From the NCBI GenBank assembly GCA_038213005.1, contig JBBQTU010000156.1, forward strand, positions 1 to 10,350: DNA of 10,350 bases, in the 5' to 3' direction. This DNA comes from JBBQTU01 sp038213005. Lineage in GTDB: Bacteria > Planctomycetota > Phycisphaerae > Tepidisphaerales > Tepidisphaeraceae. Below, in pieces: positions 1-7,425 of this stretch (positions are counted from its first letter, which is position 1; each line of letters begins with the position of its first letter). Both the position numbers and the translations under genes were made by a program. The notes beneath the pieces were generated by a model. It searched no databases and had not been told where the DNA came from. It worked only from the letters and a program-made list of their open reading frames with translations.

Positions 1-210
1 GCGTCTGGAGAGGGACTGAAGGCAGCGCCCGGGGCGGGCGTGCCACGGTGGCCCGGCCGCCTCGGCCGGAGCGTTCGGGGCGAGGGAACTCCGTTTGTTA
101 CGGGTGGATGCAGTCGTCGGTGATTATCGGCGTGGTGTCGACGGCGGTGGTGGCGGGGATGTCGTAATCATTGAGGGCCTCCGACGGGTCTGTGAAACGG
201 CGGAATGGGT
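1..210. repeat. Tandem repeat copy C (RAYT tail plus REP pair)
   Basis: This is the first visible copy of a 210-bp unit; the next copy begins at 211. It is cut by the window edge only if further copies lie to the left. On the minus strand it holds a duplicate of the last ~28 codons of the transposase gene at 369-1088, including that gene's stop region, followed by about 120 bp of downstream sequence. Compared with copy B I count about six substitutions and one 9-bp indel (the extra block near 157-165), so the duplication is recent. No gene is supported here; the short open frames simply repeat in each unit. Confidence 0.85.
21..72. repeat. REP-like double hairpin, copy C
   Basis: Two adjacent palindromes are seen. 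The first (21-44) pairs GGCA with TGCC and CGCCCG with CGGGCG around a GGG loop, with one bulged G on the left arm. The second (51-72) pairs GC with GC and CCGGCCG with CGGCCGG around a CCT loop, with one bulged A. Bulged imperfect palindromes in pairs next to a RAYT gene are the usual form of REP/REPIN elements; calling them substrates of this transposase is inference. Confidence 0.7.
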
Positions 211-411
211 GCGTCTGGAGAGGGACTGAAGGCAGCGCCCGGGGCGGGCGTGCCACGGTGGCCCGGCCGCCTCGGCCGGAGCGTTCGGGGCGAGGGCGCT
301 CCGTTTGTTACGGGTGGATGCAGTCGTCGGTGATTATCGGCGTGGCGCCGACGGCGGTGGTGGCGTAATCATTGAGGGCCTCCGACGGGTGTGTGAAGCG
401 GCGGAATGGGT
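211..411. repeat. Tandem repeat copy B (RAYT tail plus REP pair)
   Basis: This is the second copy of the unit starting at 1, 201 bp long because of a 9-bp deletion relative to copy C. It runs directly into copy A (from 412), which is the authentic 3' part of the transposase gene. Its right part (about 369-411) is itself the end of the transposase reading frame, so the array is continuous with the gene. Confidence 0.85.
231..282. repeat. REP-like double hairpin, copy B
   Basis: This stretch is identical to 21-72: a bulged 10-bp stem with a GGG loop (231-254), then a 9-bp stem with a CCT loop and bulged A (261-282). Confidence 0.7.
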
Positions 412-1088
412 GCGCCTGGAGAGGGACTGGAGGCAGCGCCCGGGGCGGGCGTGCCACGGTGGAACAGGGAGCCGCAGCCGAGGCGTGCGGTGCCAGGTCG
501 CAGGGTGGCTGGGTTGTTCTGGATGTAACGGCGAATCTTCGCAAGTTGCTGGTCGTTGCGGACAATGTGGTCGAACGGTTCATCCTGCCAGAGTCGGCCG
601 CGTCGGCCAAGGAGCTTATTGATCTTGTGGGCGGAGACCGATCGCCACGGCCCGGCGGCGTCAGCGAGTGAGACCTGATCACCGAGGCGGACCAGGACGT
701 GGAGGTGGTTGGGCATGATGGCGTAATCCCCAAGCCAGTAGTCGCAGCCGTCGCAATGGAGGAGTGTTGACTCGACAATGTCTTGTGCCGCAGGGGATTG
801 CATAACACAGGCACCGTGGCCGTGATCGAGGAATTCTTCGATGCGCCAGACTCCGAGTGTCCTGGCTTCCCGTTGTTGATCGGGCGTGTGTGGCGGTGGG
901 TTGGCGGCAAGCCATCTTTCGTATTCGCCGTGCCATGCCGCGATTCGCTGCTGCGGGATCGAGTCGGCGAGTCGAAAGGTCAGGAAGTAGATGACGCCGG
1001 GCTGTGCGATGTGGGGAAGATTGCGACGGTGCCGGCCGGTGATGGCGTCCCAGTCGAATGGGTTGGTGCTGATGGCAAGATCATGCAT
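369..1088 (-). CDS. REP-associated tyrosine transposase (RAYT, Y1_Tnp family)
   Basis: The product is 239 aa and belongs to the single-stranded-DNA HUH transposases that cut and join REP palindromes. Seen: the core opening with YFLTFRLADSIP (res 34-45), the HUH motif MPNHLHVL (125-132, histidines 128 and 130), the LWQDEPFDHIVR segment (166-177) and the catalytic tyrosine Y188 in IRRYIQNNP. All are usual for the family. The open frame extends upstream to 1496, but those 136 residues are translated repeats, so I start at the ATG at 1086-1088. That start fits the usual short N-terminus, although no clear Shine-Dalgarno is visible. The last ~30 residues (HRGTPAPG onward) are encoded by a REP hairpin and lie beyond the catalytic core. 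Repeat arrays flank both sides. Function is inferred from the family. Confidence 0.88.
   Translation of the reverse strand: MHDLAISTNPFDWDAITGRHRRNLPHIAQPGVIYFLTFRLADSIPQQRIAAWHGEYERWLAANPPPHTPDQQREARTLGVWRIEEFLDHGHGACVMQSPAAQDIVESTLLHCDGCDYWLGDYAIMPNHLHVLVRLGDQVSLADAAGPWRSVSAHKINKLLGRRGRLWQDEPFDHIVRNDQQLAKIRRYIQNNPATLRPGTARLGCGSLFHRGTPAPGAASSPSPGAPIPPLHTPVGGPQ
432..458. repeat. REP hairpin inside the transposase 3' end (copy A)
   Basis: The same 27 bp occur exactly at 21-47, 231-257, 432-458, 1223-1249 and 1340-1366. Here it forms part of the transposase reading frame, encoding a Pro/Ala/Gly-rich stretch after the catalytic domain. The second, CCT-loop hairpin is missing in this copy because the sequence continues into the gene at about 460. 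Confidence 0.8.
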
Positions 1089-1130
1089 GATGGATTGAGG
1101 GTAATTGGAGAGGCGGAGCGGAACAAGAGG

Positions 1131-1250
1131 TGGCCCGGCGGCCTCGGGCGGAGCCTTGGGGTGAGGCGCGCGAGGGGTGGGGTTGGGTGGGTAGGAAGGG
1201 AATGTGGCTGGACAGGGACGGAGGCAGCGCCCGGGGCGGGCGTGCCACGG
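1131..1250. repeat. Upstream REP unit D (120 bp)
   Basis: This is the first of two direct repeats on the 5' side of the transposase. It starts with a CCT-loop palindrome (1132-1155) related to the one at 51-72 but with two G-G mismatches and the same bulged A, then a G-rich spacer, then the 27-bp bulged hairpin (1223-1249). The hairpin order is reversed relative to the downstream array. The whole stretch 1089-1434 contains no supported gene. Confidence 0.8.
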
Positions 1251-1366
1251 GGGCCCGGCGGCCTCGGGCGGAGCCTTGGGGGAGAGAGGTGCGCGAGGGG
1301 TGGGGTTGTAGGAAGGGAATGTGCTTGGGCAGGGACGGAGGCAGCGCCCGGGGCGGGCGTGCCACG
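1251..1366. repeat. Upstream REP unit E (about 117 bp)
   Basis: This is the second direct copy of unit D, offset by 120 bp at its start, with small indels in the G-rich spacer. It ends with the fifth identical 27-bp hairpin (1340-1366). Confidence 0.8.
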
Positions 1367-1405
1367 GGGGGGCGTGATACGGGGGGGCGTGATACGAGGG
1401 GGCGT
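1366..1405. repeat. 15-bp G-run tandem repeat
   Basis: There are two exact copies of GGGGGGGCGTGATAC (1366-1380 and 1381-1395), then a partial third (to 1405). It lies between the last REP hairpin and the nfnB stop. Confidence 0.85.
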
Positions 1406-1430
1406 TTCGAGTTTCGATTTGAGATTTGCC
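1403..1430. repeat. Low-complexity TTTCGA-type spacer
   Basis: A short stretch of TTTCGAGTTTCGATTTGAG type just after the nfnB stop; read on the minus strand it is the CGAAA-rich motif also seen near 2880-2914 and 7131-7164. No Rho-independent terminator with a T-run is visible after nfnB. Confidence 0.5.
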
Positions 1431-1434
1431 GTCC

Positions 1435-2862
1435 CTACAGCGTGCGGAGGTATTGGTTGATGTTGGCGGCGGTGTGTTTGCCGTCGCCCATTGCAAGGAT
1501 GACGGTGGCTGCGCCGCGGACGATGTCGCCGCCGGCGAAGACGCCGGGGCGGCTGGTCATGTTGCTCTGGTCGACCTTGATGTAGCCCTTCTCGTTCAAG
1601 TCCAGGTCGGGCGTGGTCGCGGTCAGCAGGGGATTGGCGCGGGTGCCGATGGCCTCGACCACCACGTGGCAGGGGATTTCGAATTCGCTGCCCGGGATGG
1701 GGATGGGGGAGCGGCGGCCCTTGGCGTCGGGCTCGCCGAGTTCCATCTTCTGGCAGAGGATTGCCCTGACCCAGCCCTTTTCATCACCCAGGATCTTTAC
1801 GGGGTTGGTGAGCATCTGGAAGACGATGCCTTCCTGCTCGGCGTGGTGGACTTCCTCGATACGGGCGGGCATCTCAACCCGGGAGCGGCGGTAGACCAGG
1901 GTGGCCGGGTCGGCGCCGAGGCGCCGGGCGACGCGGACGCCGTCCATGGCGGTATTGCCTCCGCCGATTACGACGGCCTGTTTCGCCTTGAGAACGGGCG
2001 TGAGGCCCTTGGGATCGAACGCCTTCATCAGGTTGACGCGGGTGAGGTATTCGTTGGCGCTGTAGACGCCCTTGAGGTTCTCGCCGGGGATGCCCATGAA
2101 GACTGGCAGGCCGGCACCGTTGGCGATGAAGACGGCGTCAAAGCGCATGTCGCCCAGCAGGTCATCGATGGTGTAGGTCTGGCCGATGATGACATTGCAC
2201 TCGATTTGGACGCCCATGCGGGTGAGGGATTCAACCTCCTGCTTGACGATCTGCTTGGGGAGGCGAAATTCGGGGATGCCGTAGCCCAGCACGCCGCCGG
2301 GCTGGTGGAGGGCTTCGAAGATGGTGACCTTGTGGCCGAACTTGGCGAGTTCGCCGGCGGCGGCGAGGCCGGCCGGGCCGGAGCCGACGACCGCGACGCT
2401 GCGGCCGGTGGGTTGTGGCATGGCGACGGCGGGGCTGGTATCGCGATGGGTCCTGGCCCAGTCGGCGACGAATCGCTCGAGGTAGCCGATGGCAACCGAC
2501 TCGCCCTTGAGGGCGCGGATGCAGCGGGCTTCGCACTGGCGTTCCTGGGGGCAGACGCGGCCGGAGATGCCGGGGAGGGCGTTGTCGCGGAGCAGGATGT
2601 CGGCGGCGCCGGCGAAATCGCCGACGGCCACCTTCTGCACGAACCCGGGGATGTCGATGGCGACAGGACAGCCGGCGATGCACTTGGCTTCTTTGCAGCC
2701 GAGGCAGCGCTGGGCTTCGATCATGGCCAGTTGCTCATCGAGGCCGAGGTTTACCTCCTGAAACGTGTGGGATCGCAGGTCAGCCAGCGACATGGGCATG
2801 GTCTGGCGCTGGATCTTCAAGCGATCGGCGGCCTTGAGGGGTTGTGGGATCTGAGTCATCAT
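1435..2862 (-). CDS. NADPH-dependent glutamate synthase-type large subunit of Nfn (NfnB)
   Basis: The product is 475 aa, close to the usual ~470. It resembles the glutamate synthase small subunit, but beside nfnA it is best read as NfnB, which bifurcates electrons between ferredoxin, NAD and NADP in the cytoplasm. Seen: cysteines 53, 56, 61, 65 (CLGCKEAKCIAGCP) and 104, 110, 114 (CPQERQCEARC) for two [4Fe-4S] clusters; E107 could be the non-cysteine ligand described for the family. An FAD fold follows with GSGPAG (160-165), a second dinucleotide fold with GGGNTAMD (300-307), and a C-terminal FAD segment GVFAGGDIVRGAAT. The start has AGAGG five bases before the first of two ATGs. It lies 88 bp after nfnA, on the same strand. 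The alternative is a stand-alone gltD-like oxidoreductase, which is less likely given the partner. Confidence 0.93.
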   Translation of the reverse strand: MMTQIPQPLKAADRLKIQRQTMPMSLADLRSHTFQEVNLGLDEQLAMIEAQRCLGCKEAKCIAGCPVAIDIPGFVQKVAVGDFAGAADILLRDNALPGISGRVCPQERQCEARCIRALKGESVAIGYLERFVADWARTHRDTSPAVAMPQPTGRSVAVVGSGPAGLAAAGELAKFGHKVTIFEALHQPGGVLGYGIPEFRLPKQIVKQEVESLTRMGVQIECNVIIGQTYTIDDLLGDMRFDAVFIANGAGLPVFMGIPGENLKGVYSANEYLTRVNLMKAFDPKGLTPVLKAKQAVVIGGGNTAMDGVRVARRLGADPATLVYRRSRVEMPARIEEVHHAEQEGIVFQMLTNPVKILGDEKGWVRAILCQKMELGEPDAKGRRSPIPIPGSEFEIPCHVVVEAIGTRANPLLTATTPDLDLNEKGYIKVDQSNMTSRPGVFAGGDIVRGAATVILAMGDGKHTAANINQYLRTL

Positions 2863-2950
2863 TGGAACCTCTACGAATGCGAAGCACGAAATTCGAAGTA
2901 CGAAATACGAAACAAACAGGACGGAACAGAAAGCACAAAACCAGATCGCG
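2863..2950. repeat. nfnA-nfnB spacer with CGAAG/ACGAAA repeats
   Basis: The 88-bp spacer is AT-richer than its surroundings and holds an imperfect 8-9-bp periodic run of GAAGCACGAAATTCGAAGT type (about 2880-2914), followed by another A-rich run. No terminator or promoter is obvious, so the two genes could still be co-transcribed. Confidence 0.55.
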
Positions 2951-3778
2951 TCATTTGGCGTCTTTGCACATGCACTGTTGCTCGTGCTCGCGATAGGCGG
3001 TCAGGCGGTCGGAGAGTTCGCGGAAGTCGACCTGATGGGCGTCAAACTCCGGCCCGTCCACGCAGGCGAACTTCATCTGCCCGCCCACCTGCACGCGGCA
3101 TCCGCCGCACATGCCGGTGCCGTCGACCATGATCGGGTTCAAGGACGCGATCGTCCTGATCCCCATCGGGCGGGTCACCTCGGCGACCGCCCGCATCATC
3201 GGGACCGGCCCGGCCGTGATGACCTCGGCCACCGGCTTATCGGTCTCGGCGATCAGCTTTTTCAAGCGGTCGGTCACGAAGCCGTGGAAACCGTAGCTGC
3301 CATCATCGGTGCAGGGATAGACCGCATCGCAGACGGCCGTGAGTTCTGGTTCGAGGATCACAAAAGGCTTGCTTCGCCCGCCGATGATCGCCGAGACGTA
3401 GTTGCCTTTCTCCTTGAGGCCCTTGGCCTGCGGATAGATGACGGCGGTACCCACGCCGCCACCGACGATGACGGCATGGCCGACGTTGTGGAGATCGGTC
3501 TTGCGCCCCATCGGTCCGGCGACGTCACAGAAACTGCCGCCGGTCTCGATGTCGCAGATTTCCTTGGTGCTGGCGCCGATCGCCTGGACGAAGAGGGTGA
3601 TGGTGCTGGCGGCCTGGTCGGACGAGCCGATGGTCAGGGGGATGCGCTCGCCGTCGGCCGTGGCGCGGACGATGACAAACTGACCCGGCCCGCAATGCCG
3701 CACGACATGCGGCGCACGGACCACGAGCTTTCGCACATTCGGCGCCAGCCAGACGGACTCGACGACGGCATAACCCAT
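2951..3778 (-). CDS. Ferredoxin-NADP+ reductase-like small subunit of Nfn (NfnA)
   Basis: The product is 275 aa (family about 280), an FAD/NAD-binding reductase of the dihydroorotate dehydrogenase electron-transfer (PyrK-like) type. With NfnB it forms the enzyme that couples NADH and reduced ferredoxin to NADP+. Seen: the FAD domain with RIPLTIGSS (45-53), the NAD site VGGGVGTAV (105-113), and the [2Fe-2S] site with D219 and cysteines 224, 227 and 239 (VDGTGMCGGC ... FACVDGP); Asp plus three Cys is the ligand set known for NfnA. The frame opens at 3865, but I choose the ATG at 3776-3778: it has GGGAG seven bases upstream, matches the family N-terminus (MGYAVVESVWLAPNV), and a promoter lies inside the would-be extension. 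It is followed by nfnB. Confidence 0.93.
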   Translation of the reverse strand: MGYAVVESVWLAPNVRKLVVRAPHVVRHCGPGQFVIVRATADGERIPLTIGSSDQAASTITLFVQAIGASTKEICDIETGGSFCDVAGPMGRKTDLHNVGHAVIVGGGVGTAVIYPQAKGLKEKGNYVSAIIGGRSKPFVILEPELTAVCDAVYPCTDDGSYGFHGFVTDRLKKLIAETDKPVAEVITAGPVPMMRAVAEVTRPMGIRTIASLNPIMVDGTGMCGGCRVQVGGQMKFACVDGPEFDAHQVDFRELSDRLTAYREHEQQCMCKDAK

Positions 3779-3818
3779 TTGCCAACTCCCAACTCCGCGC
3801 CCTGCGGAGAAAACGCAG

Positions 3819-3847
3819 ACTATACGGCCGGGGGCGTGGCAATCCAA
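3819..3847 (-). promoter_or_regulatory. Likely nfnA promoter
   Basis: On the minus strand TTGGAT (3842-3847), a 17-bp spacer, then TATAGT (3819-3824, five of six to TATAAT). The start of transcription would be about 34 bases before the nfnA ATG at 3778. A 5-bp dyad (CTGCG 3802-3806 with CGCAG 3814-3818) covers the predicted start. The -35 match is only 3 of 6. Confidence 0.5.
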
Positions 3848-3891
3848 GCAACCTGAAGTAGCCATTCCATATCGGCGGCGGACAACTGGGA

Positions 3892-3908
3892 CTGACCGGG
3901 ACGGTCAG
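3892..3908. other. Perfect 7-bp dyad between oppF-like gene and nfnA
   Basis: CTGACCG and CGGTCAG face each other across a GGA loop. It lies 57 bp beyond the ABC ATPase stop and about 45 bp upstream of the nfnA -35 box. No T-run follows on either strand, so a classical terminator is not supported; it may be an operator or an mRNA-end hairpin. Confidence 0.5.
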
Positions 3909-3964
3909 CACGGTGGTGGAGATCGTTGGCTGAGCTCTGGCGGTGGTGCCATGTGTGGCGCGAC

Positions 3965-5035
3965 TTACTTTGCCAGCCAGCAGGCGGCCAGGTGGTCAGC
4001 TTTGCCGTCCTTGCTCTCCAGCGGCGGGACCTGCTCGAAGCATTGGCGCACAATGCGGGAGGTCTGTCCAGCGGTGGTAATCTGGACGGTGTCGGCGGCG
4101 GCGGCGTCTTTCGCACGCTGGCGCGTGAGGGCGCAGCGCGGATGGAAGGGGCAGCCGCTGGGCGGATTGGCGGGGGAGGGGACTTCGCCCTGGAGGACGA
4201 TGCGCTGATGCTTCGGGCGCGGGTCGGGTTCGGGGACGGCCGAAAGCAGGGCCAGCGTGTAGGGGTGTTTGGGGTTGGCGTAGAGCTCGCGGGAGGGGGC
4301 CTTTTCCACGATCCGGCCCAGGTACATCACGGCGACGTCGTGCGAGAAATGCTCGACGACGGCGAGGTTATGGGCGATGAAGAGGAAGGCGATGCCGTGG
4401 TCCTTCTGCAGGTCGCCCAGGAGGTTGAGTATCTGCGACTGGATCGAGACGTCCAGGGCCGAGACCGGCTCGTCGCAGACGATGAAATCGGGGCTGAGGC
4501 CCAAGGCGCGGGCGATTCCGATGCGCTGTTTCTGGCCGCCGGAGAACTCGTGCGGATATCGGCCGGCGTAGCTGGGATCCAGACCGACCCGCTGCAGCAG
4601 CGAGGCGACCAGTTCATCGCGGGCTTTGCCTTTGGCGATCCCGTGCACCTGCAGTGGCTCGCCGATGATGTTGCCGACGGTCATTCTGGGATTGAGGCTG
4701 CTGGAGGGATCCTGGAAGACGATCTGCATGTGGCGGCGGAGGGAACGAAGCTCCTGACCGCGATAGGCGAAGAAGTCTCGGCTGTTGTAGATCACCTGGC
4801 CGCTGGTGACGGGGGTGAGGCGGAGAATGGTGCGGCCGACGGTGGTTTTGCCGCAGCCGGACTCGCCGACCAGACCGAGGGTCTTGCCGGCGTGGAGGTC
4901 AAAGGAAACGCCGTCGACAGCTTTCACGTGGCCTACGGTCTTGGAGAGCAGGCCCCGGCGAATGGGGAACCAAGTCCGCAGGTCTCGGACCTGCAGAAGA
5001 GGTGCGGCCTCGCTGTCTATCTCTGCAGGCTTCAT
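3965..5035 (-). CDS. Oligopeptide/dipeptide ABC transporter ATP-binding protein (OppF/DppF type)
   Basis: The product is 356 aa, the cytoplasmic ATPase that powers peptide import. Seen: Walker A GESGCGKT (57-64), Q-loop Q108, signature FSGGQ (164-168), Walker B IVCDEP (185-190), H-loop H222, then the family's C-terminal region with NPKHPYT (254-260). Cysteines follow in GCPFHPRC and near the end; related OppD/DppD proteins bind an iron-sulfur cluster with such residues. The frame opens at 5113 but I start at the ATG at 5033-5035: it has GGGAGG just upstream and overlaps the toxin stop as ATGA, and the earlier residues only read through the toxin gene. No permease, binding protein or OppD partner is in view, so the transporter is incomplete here; partners may lie elsewhere. 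The oppF-versus-dppF assignment is uncertain. Confidence 0.9.
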   Translation of the reverse strand: MKPAEIDSEAAPLLQVRDLRTWFPIRRGLLSKTVGHVKAVDGVSFDLHAGKTLGLVGESGCGKTTVGRTILRLTPVTSGQVIYNSRDFFAYRGQELRSLRRHMQIVFQDPSSSLNPRMTVGNIIGEPLQVHGIAKGKARDELVASLLQRVGLDPSYAGRYPHEFSGGQKQRIGIARALGLSPDFIVCDEPVSALDVSIQSQILNLLGDLQKDHGIAFLFIAHNLAVVEHFSHDVAVMYLGRIVEKAPSRELYANPKHPYTLALLSAVPEPDPRPKHQRIVLQGEVPSPANPPSGCPFHPRCALTRQRAKDAAAADTVQITTAGQTSRIVRQCFEQVPPLESKDGKADHLAACWLAK

Positions 5036-5472
5036 ACTGCCTCCCGCAGCAGTACGAGGTGGAGGCCCGGTATGTTGCAGAATCCCACGTCGTTGGTCAG
5101 GAAAGCCGTACAACCGATCTCCCTCGCGGTGGCGGCATGGATTGCATCTGGTGTTCTTAGCCGGGGAATCTCTGCCCGTAGTCGAGCCGCGCTGCGGAGG
5201 ATTGACTCGCTGACCGCGTGAAGCGTGAGGCCTGGCTGCGCCACGGCATCCTCGTACGCCTGCATGAGTTCCATGTCGCGGGCGCGATAAGGCGCCACGA
5301 GGACTTCCAGGATCAAGAGTTGGCTGCTAACGAGCGTAACTGCGCCGAGTTCGACATTGTGCCAGAAGTCGTCGAGGGCCGGACCAAAGGTGGGGTGAGC
5401 CTCTATCGAGTAAATCAGGCAGTTGGCGTCAATGTAGACAACACCCGACGCGGGCAAGCTCACCGATCCCAT
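5032..5472 (-). CDS. PIN-domain ribonuclease toxin (VapC type)
   Basis: The product is 146 aa. PIN domains are Mg-dependent RNases; as VapC toxins they cleave tRNA or rRNA. All acidic positions are present: D15 (VVYIDANCLIY), E56 (LLILEVLVAP), D109 (RLRTPDAIHAATA) and D128 (FLTNDVGF), so it should be active. The ATG at 5470-5472 has AGGAG eight bases upstream, inside the preceding antitoxin gene, with which it overlaps by 13 bp. Its TGA overlaps the ATG of the following ABC ATPase by four bases, an unusual neighbour for a toxin. Target RNA cannot be told from sequence. Confidence 0.9.
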   Translation of the reverse strand: MGSVSLPASGVVYIDANCLIYSIEAHPTFGPALDDFWHNVELGAVTLVSSQLLILEVLVAPYRARDMELMQAYEDAVAQPGLTLHAVSESILRSAARLRAEIPRLRTPDAIHAATAREIGCTAFLTNDVGFCNIPGLHLVLLREAV

Positions 5473-5720
5473 GATTCCTTCTCCTGGCGAAGGAACTGAT
5501 CATAGTCGTCCCATGTTGCGAATAGACGCGGGCTGCGGCCTGGAGGAAGTGCACGGAGGATTGCGCGCATGGACCGATTCTGAGAGCGATCTGGCTCGCT
5601 TGAGGCGTCCATCATGACCACCACCTCAACATCGGCACCCTCGCGCAGATCGGGGCTGAAGACGTTAATCCGGTTTCCCGGCAGCACTCGGGTGTGAAGC
5701 TTGATTGCCTGCATGTGCAT
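5460..5720 (-). CDS. VapB-like antitoxin, partner of the PIN toxin
   Basis: The product is 86 aa. It starts MHMQAIKLHTRVLPGNRINV, an N-terminal beta-rich segment of the type that begins AbrB-like or related antitoxins, and ends with an acidic/aromatic tail (ATWDDYDQFLRQEKESWDR) as expected for a toxin-neutralising region. It overlaps the toxin gene by 13 bp, the usual antitoxin-first order. The start has GAGGAG five bases before the ATG. The gap to the ychF stop is only 40 bp, so read-through from ychF is possible. A TAGAAT -10-like box sits upstream without a good -35. The role is inferred from context; the exact family is not recognised with certainty. Confidence 0.78.
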   Translation of the reverse strand: MHMQAIKLHTRVLPGNRINVFSPDLREGADVEVVVMMDASSEPDRSQNRSMRAILRALPPGRSPRLFATWDDYDQFLRQEKESWDR

Positions 5721-5760
5721 GTCAACTCCTCGTTCGATTCTACGCCACTTGGCCAGCCAA
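5721..5760. other. Short ychF-vapB gap with dyad
   Basis: Directly after the ychF stop, TTGGC and GCCAA face each other over two bases (5749-5760). The stem is too short, and lacks a T-run, to be called a terminator. Confidence 0.3.
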
Positions 5761-6855
<1,095 letters not shown>

Positions 6856-6862
6856 AGGGGGG

Positions 6863-6892
6863 ACTATACAGGCGAGACGGCGGAATGGCCAA
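6863..6892 (-). promoter_or_regulatory. ychF promoter, leaderless arrangement
   Basis: On the minus strand TTGGCC (6887-6892), an 18-bp spacer, then TATAGT (6863-6868), followed by CCCCCCT and the ATG. The -10 matches 5 of 6 and the -35 matches 4 of 6. Transcription would begin at or next to the A of the start codon. Confidence 0.6.
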
Positions 6893-6910
6893 ATCGTGAG
6901 GCGAGGCCGC

Positions 6911-6950
6911 GAAGCGACGAAGGGACGTAGCGACGAAGCGACGAAGGGAA
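6911..6950. repeat. 8-bp tandem repeat GAAGCGAC
   Basis: Five 8-bp units in a row: GAAGCGAC, GAAGGGAC, GTAGCGAC, GAAGCGAC, GAAGGGAA. It opens the gene-free stretch 6893-7740. The translated products of these runs are not genes. Confidence 0.85.
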
Positions 6951-6964
6951 GGAGATGGCGCGGG

Positions 6965-7000
6965 GAGAGGGCGGGAGGGCGAGAGGGCGGGATGGCGAGA
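6965..7000. repeat. 16-bp purine-rich direct repeat
   Basis: GAGAGGGCGGGAGGGC (6965-6980) is followed by GAGAGGGCGGGATGGC (6981-6996) and a partial third copy. The plus strand is G-run-rich to about 7070 and could form G-quadruplexes; that is inference. Confidence 0.75.
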
Positions 7001-7130
7001 GCCGCGGACGCGGGGGGGCAGATGCGCGGGTTTTCGCGGGAGAGGGTGGGGGGTGGCGCGGGAGCTTGTAGGGTAAGGAGTTAGGCGCCGATTGGGGGGT
7101 AAGGTGCGCAAGTTTCGCGGCAGGGGGCGG

Positions 7131-7164
7131 AAGCTCGAAATCCGAAGCCCGAAATCCGAAACGA
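7131..7164. repeat. CGAAATCCGAA low-complexity repeat
   Basis: An imperfect run of CTCGAAATCCGAAGCCCGA type with a 7-8-bp beat. It is the same kind of motif as in the nfnA-nfnB spacer. Confidence 0.65.
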
Positions 7165-7217
7165 CGGCGGAAACTGTGGAAAGCTGAAACTCAGAAACGG
7201 AGGGATATCGGCGGAAG

Positions 7218-7234
7218 TGTCTCATTTTGTCTCA
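7218..7234. repeat. TGTCTCA direct repeat, 10-bp spacing
   Basis: TGTCTCA occurs at 7218-7224 and 7228-7234, exactly one helical turn apart. It could be a protein-binding pair, but no promoter or gene start is next to it. Confidence 0.4.
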
Positions 7235-7271
7235 GGTGCCTGGCCGGGGCCGAAGAGGGATGGGGAAATAA

Positions 7272-7306
7272 TGAATGCTGAATGCTAAATGCTAAATGCT
7301 AAATGC
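7272..7306. repeat. 7-bp microsatellite TRAATGC x5
   Basis: Units TGAATGC, TGAATGC, TAAATGC, TAAATGC, TAAATGC, then a degenerate TGAAGC. From 7313 to 7740 there is less repetition, but no reading frame I trust on either strand. Confidence 0.85.
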
Positions 7307-7425
7307 TGAAGCACATCCCTCTACCGTACAGGGGTTTGTTGCAGGGTTCCCGCGTTGAAAACGCAACGTCGGCGCGCGGCGATTGGTGGAAGTGATGGAT
7401 TCGCAGGTGGTTAGCACTACAGCGC

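Noticed and set aside
1..460. CRISPR array
   Set aside because: The repeat period is about 200 bp and the 'spacers' are themselves repeated, unlike CRISPR.
308..910. 200-residue minus-strand frame overlapping the transposase
   Set aside because: It is in another frame of the RAYT gene, and its end simply repeats with each tandem unit.
1089..1496. Long N-terminal extension of the transposase (136 residues)
   Set aside because: It is Pro/Arg-rich, repeats itself because it reads through the 120-bp REP units, and overlaps the end of nfnB.
1426..3132. 568-residue open frame on the plus strand
   Set aside because: It is antisense to nfnB and part of nfnA, which have clear motifs; it arises from high GC at third positions.
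5036..5113. Earlier start of the ABC ATPase
   Set aside because: Those 26 codons lie wholly inside the toxin gene and have no counterpart in the family; the ATG at 5035 has its own ribosome binding site.
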